64,000 nucleotides of DNA from the NCBI RefSeq assembly GCF_044464525.1, contig NZ_JBIQLE010000003.1, positions 1-64,000 of the forward strand, read 5' to 3'. Of this stretch, positions 43,297-52,052 are shown one piece after another. Source of the DNA: Pusillimonas sp044464525 (lineage in GTDB: Bacteria; Pseudomonadota; Gammaproteobacteria; Burkholderiales; Burkholderiaceae_B). The notes under the pieces were generated by a model. That model saw only the letters and a list, made by a program, of their open reading frames with translations. It made no database searches and was not told where the DNA came from. The translations under genes and the position numbers were made by a program. Within the stretch, counting starts at the first letter, position 1. Every line of letters starts with the position of its first letter.

Positions 43297-44760
43297 CTAG
43301 GCCAGGCTGACGTGTACGTTTTTATTTTGTGTGTAGGACAGCAATTCAGATAAGCCTTCTTCGCGGCCAATGCCGGACTTTTTATAGCCGCCGAATTCGG
43401 CGCCGATAAAGTGGGCGCCGACCTTATTGACCCAGACGAAGCCTGATTCCACCCGGGCCGCGAGCCGATGCGCGCGTACAAGGTTGGTGGACCAGATAGA
43501 AGCAGTAAGGCCATAGTCCAGCGCGTTTACTTGCTCCAATAAAGCGTCTTCGTCATCCCAGGGGATTACAGCCAGCACAGGGCCAAAAGCTTCCTCGCGG
43601 AACAGGCGCATATCCGGGGTGACGTCGGCAAAGACCGTGGGTTCGATAAACCAGCCGTTTTTCAGGGCCGGGTCCGCAGGCCTGCTGCCTCCACACACCA
43701 GCCGTGCGCCCTCCTCGCGCGCCGACTCGATCAAGCTCCGGACTTTATCGAACTGAGCTTCAGAGATCAGGCAGCCCATGGTCGTGTCGGGGTCTGTGGG
43801 AATGCCGCATTGGTGAGCCTGAGCAATGAGCGAAGGAAGAGCCTTGAGAAAGGTGTCGTACACGCTACGATGCACGAAGCATCGCGACGTGGACCCGCAG
43901 GACTGCCCTGCCCATGTGAAATTCATCCCGCTGATGGCGCCCTTTGTGGCTTTCTCGATATCTGCATCCGGACAGATAATGAGAGGATTCTTTCCGCCCA
44001 ATTCCAAAGTGACAGGAATAATCTTCTCGGCGCTCGCCTTCAGTACCGCCACGCCGGTCTCTGTCGAGCCGATAAGGGTCGCCCGCCTGACTAGCGGATG
44101 TTTCACCAATGCCTCGCCACATTCACGATCGCCGCTCAGAATGTTTAGCACCCCTGGCGGGAAGACATCTTCGGCTAGTTCGGCCAGACGGTACGCGGAC
44201 AGCGGTGCCTGAACCGGCGGCTTCATGATGACTGTATTACCGGCAGCAATGACGGGGGCAAGTTTACTGGCCAGAAACATGAGGGGATGGTTGTAGGCGA
44301 CGATTCGCACCACCACCCCGAAAGGTTCTCGCACGCTGTAATTGACGACGTCCTCGCCCATGGGCAAAGTTTCGCCCTTCAGCTCATGAACCAGGCCAGC
44401 GTAATAGTCTATTTGAGCGGCCGCGCTGAGTACGTCTCGCTTCATCTCCCGGATTGGATTGCCGCAGTTCACGGAATCGAGCCAAGCCAATTCGTCGGCG
44501 TTTTCGCGTAGGCGCGAAGCCAGCTTTCGCAGGCTTGTTGCTCGTTCGGCTGGAAGCGTACGACGCCATGACTTGAACGCTTGGTTCGCCGCCAGAACCG
44601 CTTGGTCGACGTCTTGCGTATTGGCCTGAGCCGCCATCCCCAATTCTTCTTGAGTGGCCGGGTTGCGCGTCGTCGCGTAGCCGCCCGACGGCGTGTGCCA
44701 GCGGCCACCGTAGAAAAGATCACGCTGACGAGGCAGTGAAAACTGTGTTGATGCACCCAT
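43297..44760 (-). CDS. Aldehyde dehydrogenase of the catabolic island
   Basis: 487 aa NAD(P)-dependent aldehyde dehydrogenase. Catalytic residues N157 (VAYNHPLMF), E253 (TLELGGKNP) and C288 (WAGQSCGS). It belongs to the broad betaine/aromatic aldehyde group and not to the closely vanillin-like type at 26.1 kb. Placed between the bicupin dioxygenase and the Rieske genes, it is the natural enzyme to oxidise the aldehyde released by the hydratase-aldolase. Confidence 0.9.
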   Translation of the reverse strand: MGASTQFSLPRQRDLFYGGRWHTPSGGYATTRNPATQEELGMAAQANTQDVDQAVLAANQAFKSWRRTLPAERATSLRKLASRLRENADELAWLDSVNCGNPIREMKRDVLSAAAQIDYYAGLVHELKGETLPMGEDVVNYSVREPFGVVVRIVAYNHPLMFLASKLAPVIAAGNTVIMKPPVQAPLSAYRLAELAEDVFPPGVLNILSGDRECGEALVKHPLVRRATLIGSTETGVAVLKASAEKIIPVTLELGGKNPLIICPDADIEKATKGAISGMNFTWAGQSCGSTSRCFVHRSVYDTFLKALPSLIAQAHQCGIPTDPDTTMGCLISEAQFDKVRSLIESAREEGARLVCGGSRPADPALKNGWFIEPTVFADVTPDMRLFREEAFGPVLAVIPWDDEDALLEQVNALDYGLTASIWSTNLVRAHRLAARVESGFVWVNKVGAHFIGAEFGGYKKSGIGREEGLSELLSYTQNKNVHVSLA

Positions 44761-44771
44761 AAAAACTCTCT

Positions 44772-45803
44772 TTAGTTTTGGTATTGTTCTTGAAGCAGCC
44801 CCAGCTTCCGATAGATCTCGCGGTCGGTCACCATGAAGACCGATGTTTCAGGATCGTCGGTGTAATGGCTTGCCCAGAGGTTCTGGGGCACAGTGAAGAT
44901 GTCGTGGGCTTTCCAGTCAATTCTTTTACCGCCGATAACGCTGTACCCGGAGCCCCCGACCACGCAGCACACAGTGTTGGCGCTAGACTGGTATGGATGC
45001 GTGGCAGCGCCGACAACAGGCGCCATCAAATAGCAGTCGAGCGTACTCATGACACTGCCGCCATCGACCGGGTTGATATAGCGCACCTTTTTCCCGCCAT
45101 CGGCGCCTATGGGCGCATTTTTCAATGCTTTCCAAGCGTCGGCCCGAGGGTATCTGAATACCGGTGAGTAGTTCCGTTGGTGGCCATCAATGCCAGGCAG
45201 GATATTGGCGGTAGAGAACGCTACGTCGTCGTATTGAGGTGTTTGATCGCGGACCGGCCCAGGATGAAAGTCATCTGTGCCAAGAAATAAATGCAGGTAG
45301 ACATCAAGCACGTCCATCCAGATGGTGGGCCCTTCGCCCGCGTGGTAATGTTCGTGCCAACACCAGCCCGGAGTCAGCACCAGGTCGCCGGGCTCCATCG
45401 GGCAATCCTTGCCGTCTACGATTGTCGCGGCCCCCAAACCTTCCATCACGAATCGAAGAGCGTTCATTGAATGACGATGCGGTCGGGCCCGCTCGCCGGG
45501 AAGCAAGGTTTGCAGGGTGGCGCACACAGTGCCGCAGGTGAACTCGTCTTCGGGGTGTTTTGAAAACGGGCTGACAAGAGAAAGCACTCGACGCTCAACG
45601 GCTTTCGGTGACTGGATTTCAGCGGTACGCCGGAGTATGGGTTGCGTGACCGACCACGGCCAAGCATGCGGTTGCTCTCGGGCGACGTCCAACTTATGCG
45701 CGGTGGGGCTTTCCCACAAGGGGACCATTCGGTTGGATTGCCAGGCGGCGCGTAAGTCTGGCGGAACAATATCTTGCGCCGGCACTGATGTTGTGTCTGT
45801 CAT
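44772..45803 (-). CDS. Gentisate/salicylate-type bicupin ring-cleavage dioxygenase
   Basis: 343 aa. Bicupin dioxygenase of the gentisate 1,2-dioxygenase, salicylate 1,2-dioxygenase and 1-hydroxy-2-naphthoate dioxygenase family. N-terminal cupin ligands H109-x-H111 (RPHRHSMNALRF) and H150 (GWCWHEHYH). The second cupin (GGSGYSVIGGKRIDWKAHDIFTVP) lacks a clear metal triad, as in the family. These enzymes cleave a ring carrying one or two hydroxyls next to a carboxylate. Whether it acts on gentisate or directly on salicylate-like acids cannot be settled from sequence, but the NahE-like aldolase in the same regulon fits direct cleavage better. Confidence 0.88.
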   Translation of the reverse strand: MTDTTSVPAQDIVPPDLRAAWQSNRMVPLWESPTAHKLDVAREQPHAWPWSVTQPILRRTAEIQSPKAVERRVLSLVSPFSKHPEDEFTCGTVCATLQTLLPGERARPHRHSMNALRFVMEGLGAATIVDGKDCPMEPGDLVLTPGWCWHEHYHAGEGPTIWMDVLDVYLHLFLGTDDFHPGPVRDQTPQYDDVAFSTANILPGIDGHQRNYSPVFRYPRADAWKALKNAPIGADGGKKVRYINPVDGGSVMSTLDCYLMAPVVGAATHPYQSSANTVCCVVGGSGYSVIGGKRIDWKAHDIFTVPQNLWASHYTDDPETSVFMVTDREIYRKLGLLQEQYQN

Positions 45804-45873
45804 TTGTCTTCCTTCCGGAGCGGTTCGCCCCGTCTTTTCATTGTGTGCTTGGGTTTATTTGGGGTTAGAAAGC

Positions 45874-46872
45874 TTAAACCTTGAAGTCCTCCAGACACGA
45901 GGCCGGGAAGAGCTCTTCAATCTTTACGTGCCGATGAGACAGACCTTGCTCGTGGGACCAGCGCAGCTGCGTCTCAAGGGTGGTTCTGTTCGCGTGAACG
46001 CCATACGACCAGAAGTCTTCACCAAATAGGCTTTGGGTTTGTTTGAAGTACGCTGGCAAGAAAGGCAAAGAGATCTTGAGCGCAGCCGTCTGGCCAAGAT
46101 CGGCCAGTGCAATGTCCTTGGCTTTTGTAAAAGCGCGCAACAAACTGACCGCCGCCCATGGATGGCGCTCCATGATGTCATTGCGCAGACCCAACATGTG
46201 CATCACGGGGAAGATGCCCGTCTTCTGATACCACTGCGCCTCTTGTGTTGCGTGATCCGGGAATAGGCGTTGAATCGACCCGGTCCCATCAATGTCGTCG
46301 TCGAAGCGACGAGGCGCTCGGGGCGTAATGAGGGCGTCCACTTCCCCGGCATCCCATAATTCCATGATGGAACGATCAGCGATCTTCGTGATGTTTACGT
46401 CTTCCGGAGCCTTCCAGGCCACCTTCTCGATACGGCCGGGTTGCTCAAGACCGGCTTGCACCCACTGCACATCGCGCGCATGCACACCATACTCATCGGC
46501 GAGAATCCCGCGTGCGACCATGGCGGCAGTAACCTGATACTCGGAAATCGCCACACGGCGCCCGATCAGATCAGACGGTTTTTCGATGCCGCTTCCGCGA
46601 CGTACGTATATGCACGAGTGTCGGAAGCTTCTGGATGGAAATACGGGAATAGGAGTGTAAGGACACACGCCCCGCGAGAATGTCATGAGCGTTGTCGATA
46701 ACGACAGCTCGCTGACATCGAACTCTAAGTGTCTAAAAGCGCGAAAAAAAACATCTTCGGGAGGCAAGCTTAGGAAGTTGAGTTTGATGCCGTCAGGCTT
46801 GACCCTGCCATCTATCAATGGACGGACGCGGTCATAGTCCCAACACGCTACGGTTAATTCGAGTTCATTCAT
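45874..46872 (-). CDS. 4,5-dihydroxyphthalate decarboxylase (Pht5)-like protein
   Basis: 332 aa. Periplasmic-binding-protein-like fold used by cytoplasmic decarboxylases: LTVACWDYDRVRPLIDGRVKPDGI, FRAFRHLEFDVSELSLS, IPVFPSRSFRHSCIYVR, RVAISEYQVTAAM, EYGVHARDVQWVQ. No signal peptide. Known members remove a carboxylate from dihydroxyphthalate; a hydroxy-dicarboxylate to hydroxybenzoate step is likely here. Its start overlaps the end of the second marR, and the dioxygenase gene follows after 70 bp. Confidence 0.85.
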   Translation of the reverse strand: MNELELTVACWDYDRVRPLIDGRVKPDGIKLNFLSLPPEDVFFRAFRHLEFDVSELSLSTTLMTFSRGVCPYTPIPVFPSRSFRHSCIYVRRGSGIEKPSDLIGRRVAISEYQVTAAMVARGILADEYGVHARDVQWVQAGLEQPGRIEKVAWKAPEDVNITKIADRSIMELWDAGEVDALITPRAPRRFDDDIDGTGSIQRLFPDHATQEAQWYQKTGIFPVMHMLGLRNDIMERHPWAAVSLLRAFTKAKDIALADLGQTAALKISLPFLPAYFKQTQSLFGEDFWSYGVHANRTTLETQLRWSHEQGLSHRHVKIEELFPASCLEDFKV

Positions 46873-47320
46873 GGCTTTGAGTGGTTGTGGTGGATGGAAT
46901 AGAGTGAGTCAGGACCAATCTGGACAGCATCTGCATGAATGCCTTTCTGTCTTCAGGGTCTAGCGGTTCCAAGAGACGATGTTGGGTGGCTTCCGCCAGA
47001 GGCTCAACGGCGACGATGAGTTCCCGGCCTTGCTCGGTGATGTACACGCGGTTGATGCGCTTGTCTCGCGGGCAAGGCTTACGGCAAACCAGTTGGAACT
47101 CTTCCAGACGATGCAAGACACGCATTACCGTTGTGCGATCGATATCCGATGCTTGAGCCAAGGAGATCTGATCAATGCCAGGCCGATCGGCAATCACCTG
47201 CAAAGTCCCAAATTGAACTGTGGTCAAGACATAGGGCTGGATACCCTCGTTAAAGATCCGAAGAGATATCTGCTGAAGACGCCGAATCAGCGAACCTGCT
47301 TTCGATAGGGGGTCAAACAT
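46865..47320 (-). CDS. MarR-family regulator (second copy in island)
   Basis: 151 aa. Winged helix TTVQFGTLQVIADRPGIDQISLAQASDIDRTTVMRVLHRLEEFQLV (in short blocks) with PRDKRINRVYITEQG wing. Not a close copy of the first MarR (different tails and helix sequence). ATG 47320 has GAGGAG upstream; a TTG nine bases earlier would leave no spacing. It heads the decarboxylase-dioxygenase-dehydrogenase-Rieske operon and carries operator D 26 bp upstream. Confidence 0.9.
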   Translation of the reverse strand: MFDPLSKAGSLIRRLQQISLRIFNEGIQPYVLTTVQFGTLQVIADRPGIDQISLAQASDIDRTTVMRVLHRLEEFQLVCRKPCPRDKRINRVYITEQGRELIVAVEPLAEATQHRLLEPLDPEDRKAFMQMLSRLVLTHSIPSTTTTQSHE

Positions 47321-47345
47321 GGGGGACAACTCCTCGACTAATAGT

Positions 47346-47356
47346 AAGGTACCTAA
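47346..47356. promoter_or_regulatory. MarR-type operator D
   Basis: AAGGTACCTAA followed by TTAATA, just before the second marR start codon. A weaker copy TAGAATCCTAA occurs at 47471-47481. Beyond these and the ada remnant, 47357-47932 holds no gene I can support. Confidence 0.6.
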
Positions 47357-47625
47357 TTAATAATATATAAGGTCGTCAGCATAGTGTCAATCCCTTTAAA
47401 TCCCTTTTACTCTATGAAATATCTACCTGGTAGCGCAAACCTACCCAAGTGTTTTCACCGCCCATAAGAATAGAATCCTAATTAATTTTGGATGAAATGA
47501 GCGAATTGAGTGCCGGCCGGCGATCCCGGAGTGATGAACGCGTAAGGGGTGGCAATAAAGAAGCGAACCATTGGTTTCAGCCTCGCATCGAGGCCTTGCC
47601 GTCGGTGGCAAGCGCGCCTAATTTG

Positions 47626-47750
47626 CAGCTGCTTGAGTTGAAGCCCGCCTCGTAGATAGCTTCAGTCACGGTACCGCCGGCCGAGTTCAACTCTGCTTCC
47701 AGCTTGCGAGCGCGCCTCGCGGCAGCGTAGGCCTTGGGTGTCAGTCCCGT
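47626..47750 (-). pseudogene. ada: Remnant of a second ada gene
   Basis: The minus strand encodes TGLTPKAYAAARRARKLEAE and GGTVTEAIYEAGFNSSS, matching the helix-turn-helix region of the intact Ada with a few substitutions. Homology stops sharply on both sides; the zinc domain and the methyltransferase domain are gone. It precedes the intact TPR gene exactly as the intact ada precedes the TPR remnant at 32.4 kb. Confidence 0.85.
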
Positions 47751-47932
47751 CCTTCCACACAGTCTTCGACACTCATGGTACTGGTTTGCGAGCACAAAAA
47801 AATGCACCTCACAGAGAAGAGAAGCGCGTAAAATTTTAGAGCTACACCCTGGGCAGGTCCTCCCACGGTAGGGTGCGAATTGGCCTTCCCCTCCGTTCTA
47901 CTGCGGTAAAGATTTCCCTGGGAGGGTAATCA

Positions 47933-49258
47933 ATGGTTACCGATCTGCAAGGCAACACGGTGGCTGGCGCAACGCCTCGAGCCGTCGAATATTTCAATGA
48001 GGCCATCGCCGCGTTCAATGTCTATCAAGGCGACCCCATATCCGCCCTCGACAATGCCCTGGGCGAATCGCCCGATTTTGCCATGGCGCATATCGCCAAA
48101 GCTCATTTGTTCGCCGCAGCCACAGAGCCCGCCCTGTCGGCCGCAGCCTCAGAGATCGTCCAAAAGCTGAAAACCATGCATCTGAATAATCGCGAAAGCT
48201 CACACGTCCAGGCTCTTGAGTTGCAGCTTTCCAGCCGGTGGTCCGACGCGGCGGTGCATCTGGATATGCACAATATGCGCTACCCCCACGACATATTGGC
48301 ATTACAGTGCGGCCACCTTATGGATTTCTATCGCGGTTGTTCACGGAATCTGCGCGACCGTATTGCACGCGTATTGCCTCAATGGCCTGCAGAAATGCCG
48401 GGATACTCCATCTTGCTTGGCATGTACGCCTTCGGGCTTGAGGAAATGGGCGAATATGCCAAAGCCGAGGAACACGGCCGGCTCGCTGTAGAGCTTCAAC
48501 CGCTTGACACCTGGGCACACCATGCCGTCGCCCATGTGTTCGAAATGCAAGACCGTCCCCAGGAAGGCGTCGACTGGATGATGACGCGTAAACAATATTG
48601 GGCGGGTGACCAGAGCTTTTTCAAGGTACACAACTGGTGGCACCACGCTTTATACCTAATGGAACTAGGAACACTGGATGAGGCCCTGGGTATTTACGAC
48701 GCCCATATCCGCAAGGAACAAAGCACCATCGCCTTAGAGCTAGTCGACGCTTCGGCCATGCTCTGGCGACTGCATCTGGCGGGGGTCGATCTGAAAGGCC
48801 GATGGAATGAAGTTGCGCAGTGCTGGGACGAGCATGCCGATGGCCGTTCATATACCTTCAACGACTGGCATGCTGTGATGGCCTACCTAGGAGCGGGGCG
48901 GGAAGACGACGCCACACGGCTCATTGATGAATTCCAGCGCGACCGCGCGCGCATGACCGAAGTCGATGAATGGACGCACGACATAGCACGGCCACTTGCA
49001 CAGGGCTTCGTAGCGTTCTGGCACGAGGACTACCCAACCGCCATTCAGAAACTGCACCCCGTTCGTTACATCGCCAACCGCTTTGGCGGCAGCCACGCTC
49101 AACGCGACATCATTGACCTCACCTTGATCGAAGCCGCCCTGCGAAGCGAGCAGCCACGCTTCATCGCGGCATTCGCCAATGAGCGGCTCGCACTCAAGCC
49201 CGGCGATTTAATGAACCACCGCTTGCTGCAGTTTTCCTCAGGGCAAAACTTTCATTGA
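47933..49258 (+). CDS. Tetratricopeptide repeat protein, TPR38 (TTC38)-like
   Basis: 441 aa. Helical repeats with conserved segments typical of the TTC38-like family: YSILLGMYAFGLEEMGEYAKAEEHGRLAVELQPLDTWAHHAVAHVFEMQ in short blocks, W-F-KVHNWWHHALY, and DASAMLWRLHLAG. No signal peptide or membrane segment. Molecular role unknown; TPRs suggest a scaffold. GGGAGG lies nine bases before the ATG. A degraded second copy is at 32446-32600. Confidence 0.88.
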   Translation: MVTDLQGNTVAGATPRAVEYFNEAIAAFNVYQGDPISALDNALGESPDFAMAHIAKAHLFAAATEPALSAAASEIVQKLKTMHLNNRESSHVQALELQLSSRWSDAAVHLDMHNMRYPHDILALQCGHLMDFYRGCSRNLRDRIARVLPQWPAEMPGYSILLGMYAFGLEEMGEYAKAEEHGRLAVELQPLDTWAHHAVAHVFEMQDRPQEGVDWMMTRKQYWAGDQSFFKVHNWWHHALYLMELGTLDEALGIYDAHIRKEQSTIALELVDASAMLWRLHLAGVDLKGRWNEVAQCWDEHADGRSYTFNDWHAVMAYLGAGREDDATRLIDEFQRDRARMTEVDEWTHDIARPLAQGFVAFWHEDYPTAIQKLHPVRYIANRFGGSHAQRDIIDLTLIEAALRSEQPRFIAAFANERLALKPGDLMNHRLLQFSSGQNFH

Positions 49259-49282
49259 TGATTATTGTTCTTGGGTAGAAGC

Positions 49283-49468
49283 CTAACCCTCTACCAGAGC
49301 GCTTTGTTCGACGGCCGGCGACTGGCGCTGCTGATGGAGAAAATATGCTACCCAGTAAGCCGGCCCCAACAACGCTATGACGTATGCGATCACTTGTTGC
49401 GGATTTTGAACCAGACTCGGATAGTAAAGCTGTAGCGGTATTGCAGCTGGCATAGACAACGCGTTCAC
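49283..49468 (-). CDS. Small membrane protein or gene fragment
   Basis: 61 aa from a GTG start. One clear hydrophobic segment (VIAYVIALLGPAYWVAYFL) between polar ends. It could be a small membrane protein or the tail of a lost transporter gene. No ribosome site is obvious. It lies divergent to the regulator at 49511. Confidence 0.35.
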   Translation of the reverse strand: MNALSMPAAIPLQLYYPSLVQNPQQVIAYVIALLGPAYWVAYFLHQQRQSPAVEQSALVEG

Positions 49469-49510
49469 GATTTTGGATACGGCTCGGGCGTGTCGCAGTA
49501 TCCTATCCCC

Positions 49511-50731
49511 ATGGACTCCCTGATTGCTGCCTCTGCGCGCGCGCTCGCCGCCGGCGACGCGCTTGGCGCCCTAAAGCGGGTGGCCCTGCGCGACGATCCG
49601 CCGGCACTGGCTTTGCGCGGTATTGCAATGGCCCAGCTCGGCGAATATGCGCGTGCTCGCGAGCTTCTTCAGCGTTCCGGCCGGGGCTTCGGCGCCCACG
49701 AAGCGCTGGCGCGAGCCCGTTGCATCGTCGCCGAGGCCGAGGTGGCATTAGCCATGCGCGACTTCGGTGGCTCACCCCGGTCGCTGGCGGCGGCCTTGGC
49801 CACGCTCGAGTCGCACAATGATTACGCCAACGCGCTGCAGGCGCGTCTTATCGCCATACGCCGATTCTTGCTGATCGGCCGCCTGGAGGAAGCCGAAACG
49901 GCGCTGGCCCGACTCGATACGCGTGGCCTTCCGCCATCACTCGCCACAATCGCCGACCTAAGCTCAGCGGAAATCGCACTGCGCTCACTTCGCATGAATT
50001 CAGCACGTCTGGCGCTTGCCCGTGCTCAGGAGGCGGCCGAAAACGCAGGCGTACCAGCGCTGTTGGCCGAGGTCGCAGAAGCGCGAACCGTGCTCAGCCG
50101 CCCTGCCGCCCGGCGCGTCTTTCCCGACGGCGAGCAAGAACTACGCCTCGACGACGTTGCAGCGCTCTGGGCTTCCGATACGCTGATCATAGACGCCTGC
50201 CGTCGCGGTCTTGGCTCTGGCGCCGAGTGGCAGTCGCTGGCACGCCGCCCGGTATTGTTCACATTGGCGCGTGCGCTCGCAGAGGCCTGGCCCGGCGACG
50301 TCGACAGGGAAACCCTGATCGCCCGAGCCTTCCGCAGCCGCCATCCCGACGAATCGCACAAGGCTCGCCTACGGGTTGAAATGGGCCGTCTACGCGCGCT
50401 TGTCAAACCACTGGCGCATATCGAAGCAAGCGCGCAAGGCTTTGTGCTCAAGCCGCTTGATAACCGCGCCGTTGCTGTGCTGGTACCGCCCATTGATGGC
50501 GATCAGGCATCATTGGTCGCCCTGCTTTCCGACGGCGCAGCCTGGTCTTCGTCTGCGCTGGCGATGGCCCTGGGGACCAGTCAACGAACTGTCCAGCGCG
50601 CGCTTATCGAGCTTGAAGCAACCGGGCGGGTGCGCTCGATTGGGCGTGCACGGACATGCCGCTGGTTGTCCGCGCCGCTAACAAGATTCACGACGATATT
50701 GTTACTCCCTACTCTGTTGCCGTTGGCATAA
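49511..50731 (+). CDS. Helix-turn-helix regulator with helical-repeat N-terminus
   Basis: 406 aa. The N-terminal about 200 residues are helical and TPR-like (ALALRGIAMAQLGEYARARELL, ALQARLIAIRRFLLIGRLEEAETALARL). A middle winged-helix-like part (about 255-300, with ESHKARLRVEMGRLRALV, as in SARP-type output domains) is followed by a C-terminal DeoR/GntR-like helix-turn-helix (ALAMALGTSQRTVQRALIELEATGRV). ATG 49511 preferred over GTG 49490. 46 bp before the propeller gene on the same strand, so the two may form a unit. Confidence 0.75.
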   Translation: MDSLIAASARALAAGDALGALKRVALRDDPPALALRGIAMAQLGEYARARELLQRSGRGFGAHEALARARCIVAEAEVALAMRDFGGSPRSLAAALATLESHNDYANALQARLIAIRRFLLIGRLEEAETALARLDTRGLPPSLATIADLSSAEIALRSLRMNSARLALARAQEAAENAGVPALLAEVAEARTVLSRPAARRVFPDGEQELRLDDVAALWASDTLIIDACRRGLGSGAEWQSLARRPVLFTLARALAEAWPGDVDRETLIARAFRSRHPDESHKARLRVEMGRLRALVKPLAHIEASAQGFVLKPLDNRAVAVLVPPIDGDQASLVALLSDGAAWSSSALAMALGTSQRTVQRALIELEATGRVRSIGRARTCRWLSAPLTRFTTILLLPTLLPLA

Positions 50732-50777
50732 AGTGGTACTGCCGCGCCGATCCGAGGCGCACAACAAGGAGCTAGCG

Positions 50778-51449
50778 ATGACTCAACAGACAAATCAAAT
50801 GCAACCCCAGACTATGGACCACGCAGCGGAGATCGTACGCGAATATGGTCCTTTCGACGGTGCCGACCAGGTACACGGCGTGACCTTCGATGGCCGGCGC
50901 GTGTGGGCCGCCACCGGGGCCAAGCTGATCGCCTTCGACCCAGGAAGTGGCAAGCTCAGCCACACGCTCGACCGAGCCTGCGATGCGGGCACCGCTTTCG
51001 ATGGCGTTTATCTTTACCAAATTGCCGAGGAACGCATCCACAAAATAGATCCATCCAACAACAAGGTGGTGGCGTCCATCCCCGCGCCCGGACACGGCAG
51101 CGACTCGGGACTAACGTGGGCTGAAGGCAGCCTATGGGTGGGCCAATACCGTGACCGTAAAATTCACCAGATTGATCCGGAGACCGGTGCCGTCATCCGC
51201 AGCATCGAGTCCAACCGTTATGTCACCGGGGTGACTTGGATTGACGGCGAACTTTGGCACGGAACGTGGGAAGGAGACGAGAGCACTATTCGCCGAATCG
51301 ACCCCGAGAGCGGGGCCGTGCTTGAACAGCTGGAAATGGCGCCCGGCACCAGCGTCAGCGGACTCGAATCCAACGGCGCCGACATCTTTTACTGCGGTGG
51401 CGGAACAAGCGGCAAGGTCCGCGCTGTGCGACGTTTGAAACAACCGTAA
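50778..51449 (+). CDS. Vgb/YncE-like beta-propeller protein
   Basis: 223 aa, no signal peptide. About five beta-propeller repeats of the form KLIAFDPGSGKLSHTLD, RIHKIDPSNNKVVASIP, KIHQIDPETGAVIRSIE, TIRRIDPESGAVLEQLE. Repeats of this type occur in glutaminyl-cyclase-like and streptogramin lyase-like proteins, but no catalytic residues can be named. AAGGAGC precedes the ATG. Cytoplasmic location is unusual for YncE-type proteins. Linked to the upstream regulator gene. Confidence 0.82.
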   Translation: MTQQTNQMQPQTMDHAAEIVREYGPFDGADQVHGVTFDGRRVWAATGAKLIAFDPGSGKLSHTLDRACDAGTAFDGVYLYQIAEERIHKIDPSNNKVVASIPAPGHGSDSGLTWAEGSLWVGQYRDRKIHQIDPETGAVIRSIESNRYVTGVTWIDGELWHGTWEGDESTIRRIDPESGAVLEQLEMAPGTSVSGLESNGADIFYCGGGTSGKVRAVRRLKQP

Positions 51450-51617
51450 GGGTGATGACAATCAAATAAGCTTGAGATGCGGCCTGGCTGATATGCTACT
51501 GCCTGCCTCGACCTTGCTCACCCAAGGCGCTGAGCTTTGGACGCTAGGCAAGCGACTGGATGCTATTGCCAAGCGGGTCGAGGTACGGCACCGACCGAGC
51601 CACGTGAAAAAGAGCTG

Positions 51618-51902
51618 CTATTTATCGCGTTGCACAGGGGCGAAGCCAACATCAGCGCGATCATGCCCGACGAAAGCTTCGCGTTTGCGGCAGCTTTCAT
51701 ACCATTTGGCGTTGGGCTCGCCTTGCCCGGCAAACTTTTGCGCCAGGCGTGGCGAGCGCCACACGCCCCCTGCTACGCCCGGTTGGGGGGGCACAGCATA
51801 CCAAAACCATTTGCCGTCCTCATCCTGCGCGAGCCAGTTCCAGTCGTTGGGCGCGCTGGTCCAGTCTGGAGGGCCGACTTGGCATTTTTTTGCATCTGTC
51901 AT
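51618..51902 (-). CDS. Small hypothetical protein
   Basis: 94 aa, rich in Trp and Pro (PPDWTSAPNDWNWLAQDEDG, KWFWYAVPPQP, GGVWRSPRL). The composition is protein-like and unlike a chance frame, but the ribosome site is weak and no domain is recognised. It sits in an otherwise gene-poor 600-bp stretch (51450-52052). Confidence 0.5.
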   Translation of the reverse strand: MTDAKKCQVGPPDWTSAPNDWNWLAQDEDGKWFWYAVPPQPGVAGGVWRSPRLAQKFAGQGEPNAKWYESCRKREAFVGHDRADVGFAPVQRDK

Positions 51903-51974
51903 GATTCTAGAATACTACCGCATCAGAAGCTGCCTATCCCAAGAGAAGGTTCTTGATTAGATCAACAGAACTGC

Positions 51975-52036
51975 ATATTCCGGTGACGATGACCGCTGAT
52001 TCCGGTCACGTTAGGCCGGAATACTCAATGGCTAGC
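51975..52036. repeat. Repeated TTCCGGT motifs resembling an IS21-type end
   Basis: ATTCCGGTGACGATGACCGC, then TGATTCCGGTCACG and inverted GGCCGGAATAC within 60 bp, followed by another GGTCACGTTA at 52047-52056. Multiple short TTCCGGTGA-type repeats mark the ends of IS21-family elements. No istA or istB gene is present, so at most this is a solo end. Confidence 0.4.
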
Positions 52037-52052
52037 AGCAGCATTGGTCACG

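Noticed and set aside
45874..46872. A third periplasmic binding protein
   Set aside because: It has the same general fold but no signal peptide, and its sequence blocks match dihydroxyphthalate decarboxylase.
51472..51960. Plus-strand frame over the Trp-rich hypothetical gene
   Set aside because: Cysteine- and serine-rich composition without domains; the minus-strand protein is more plausible.
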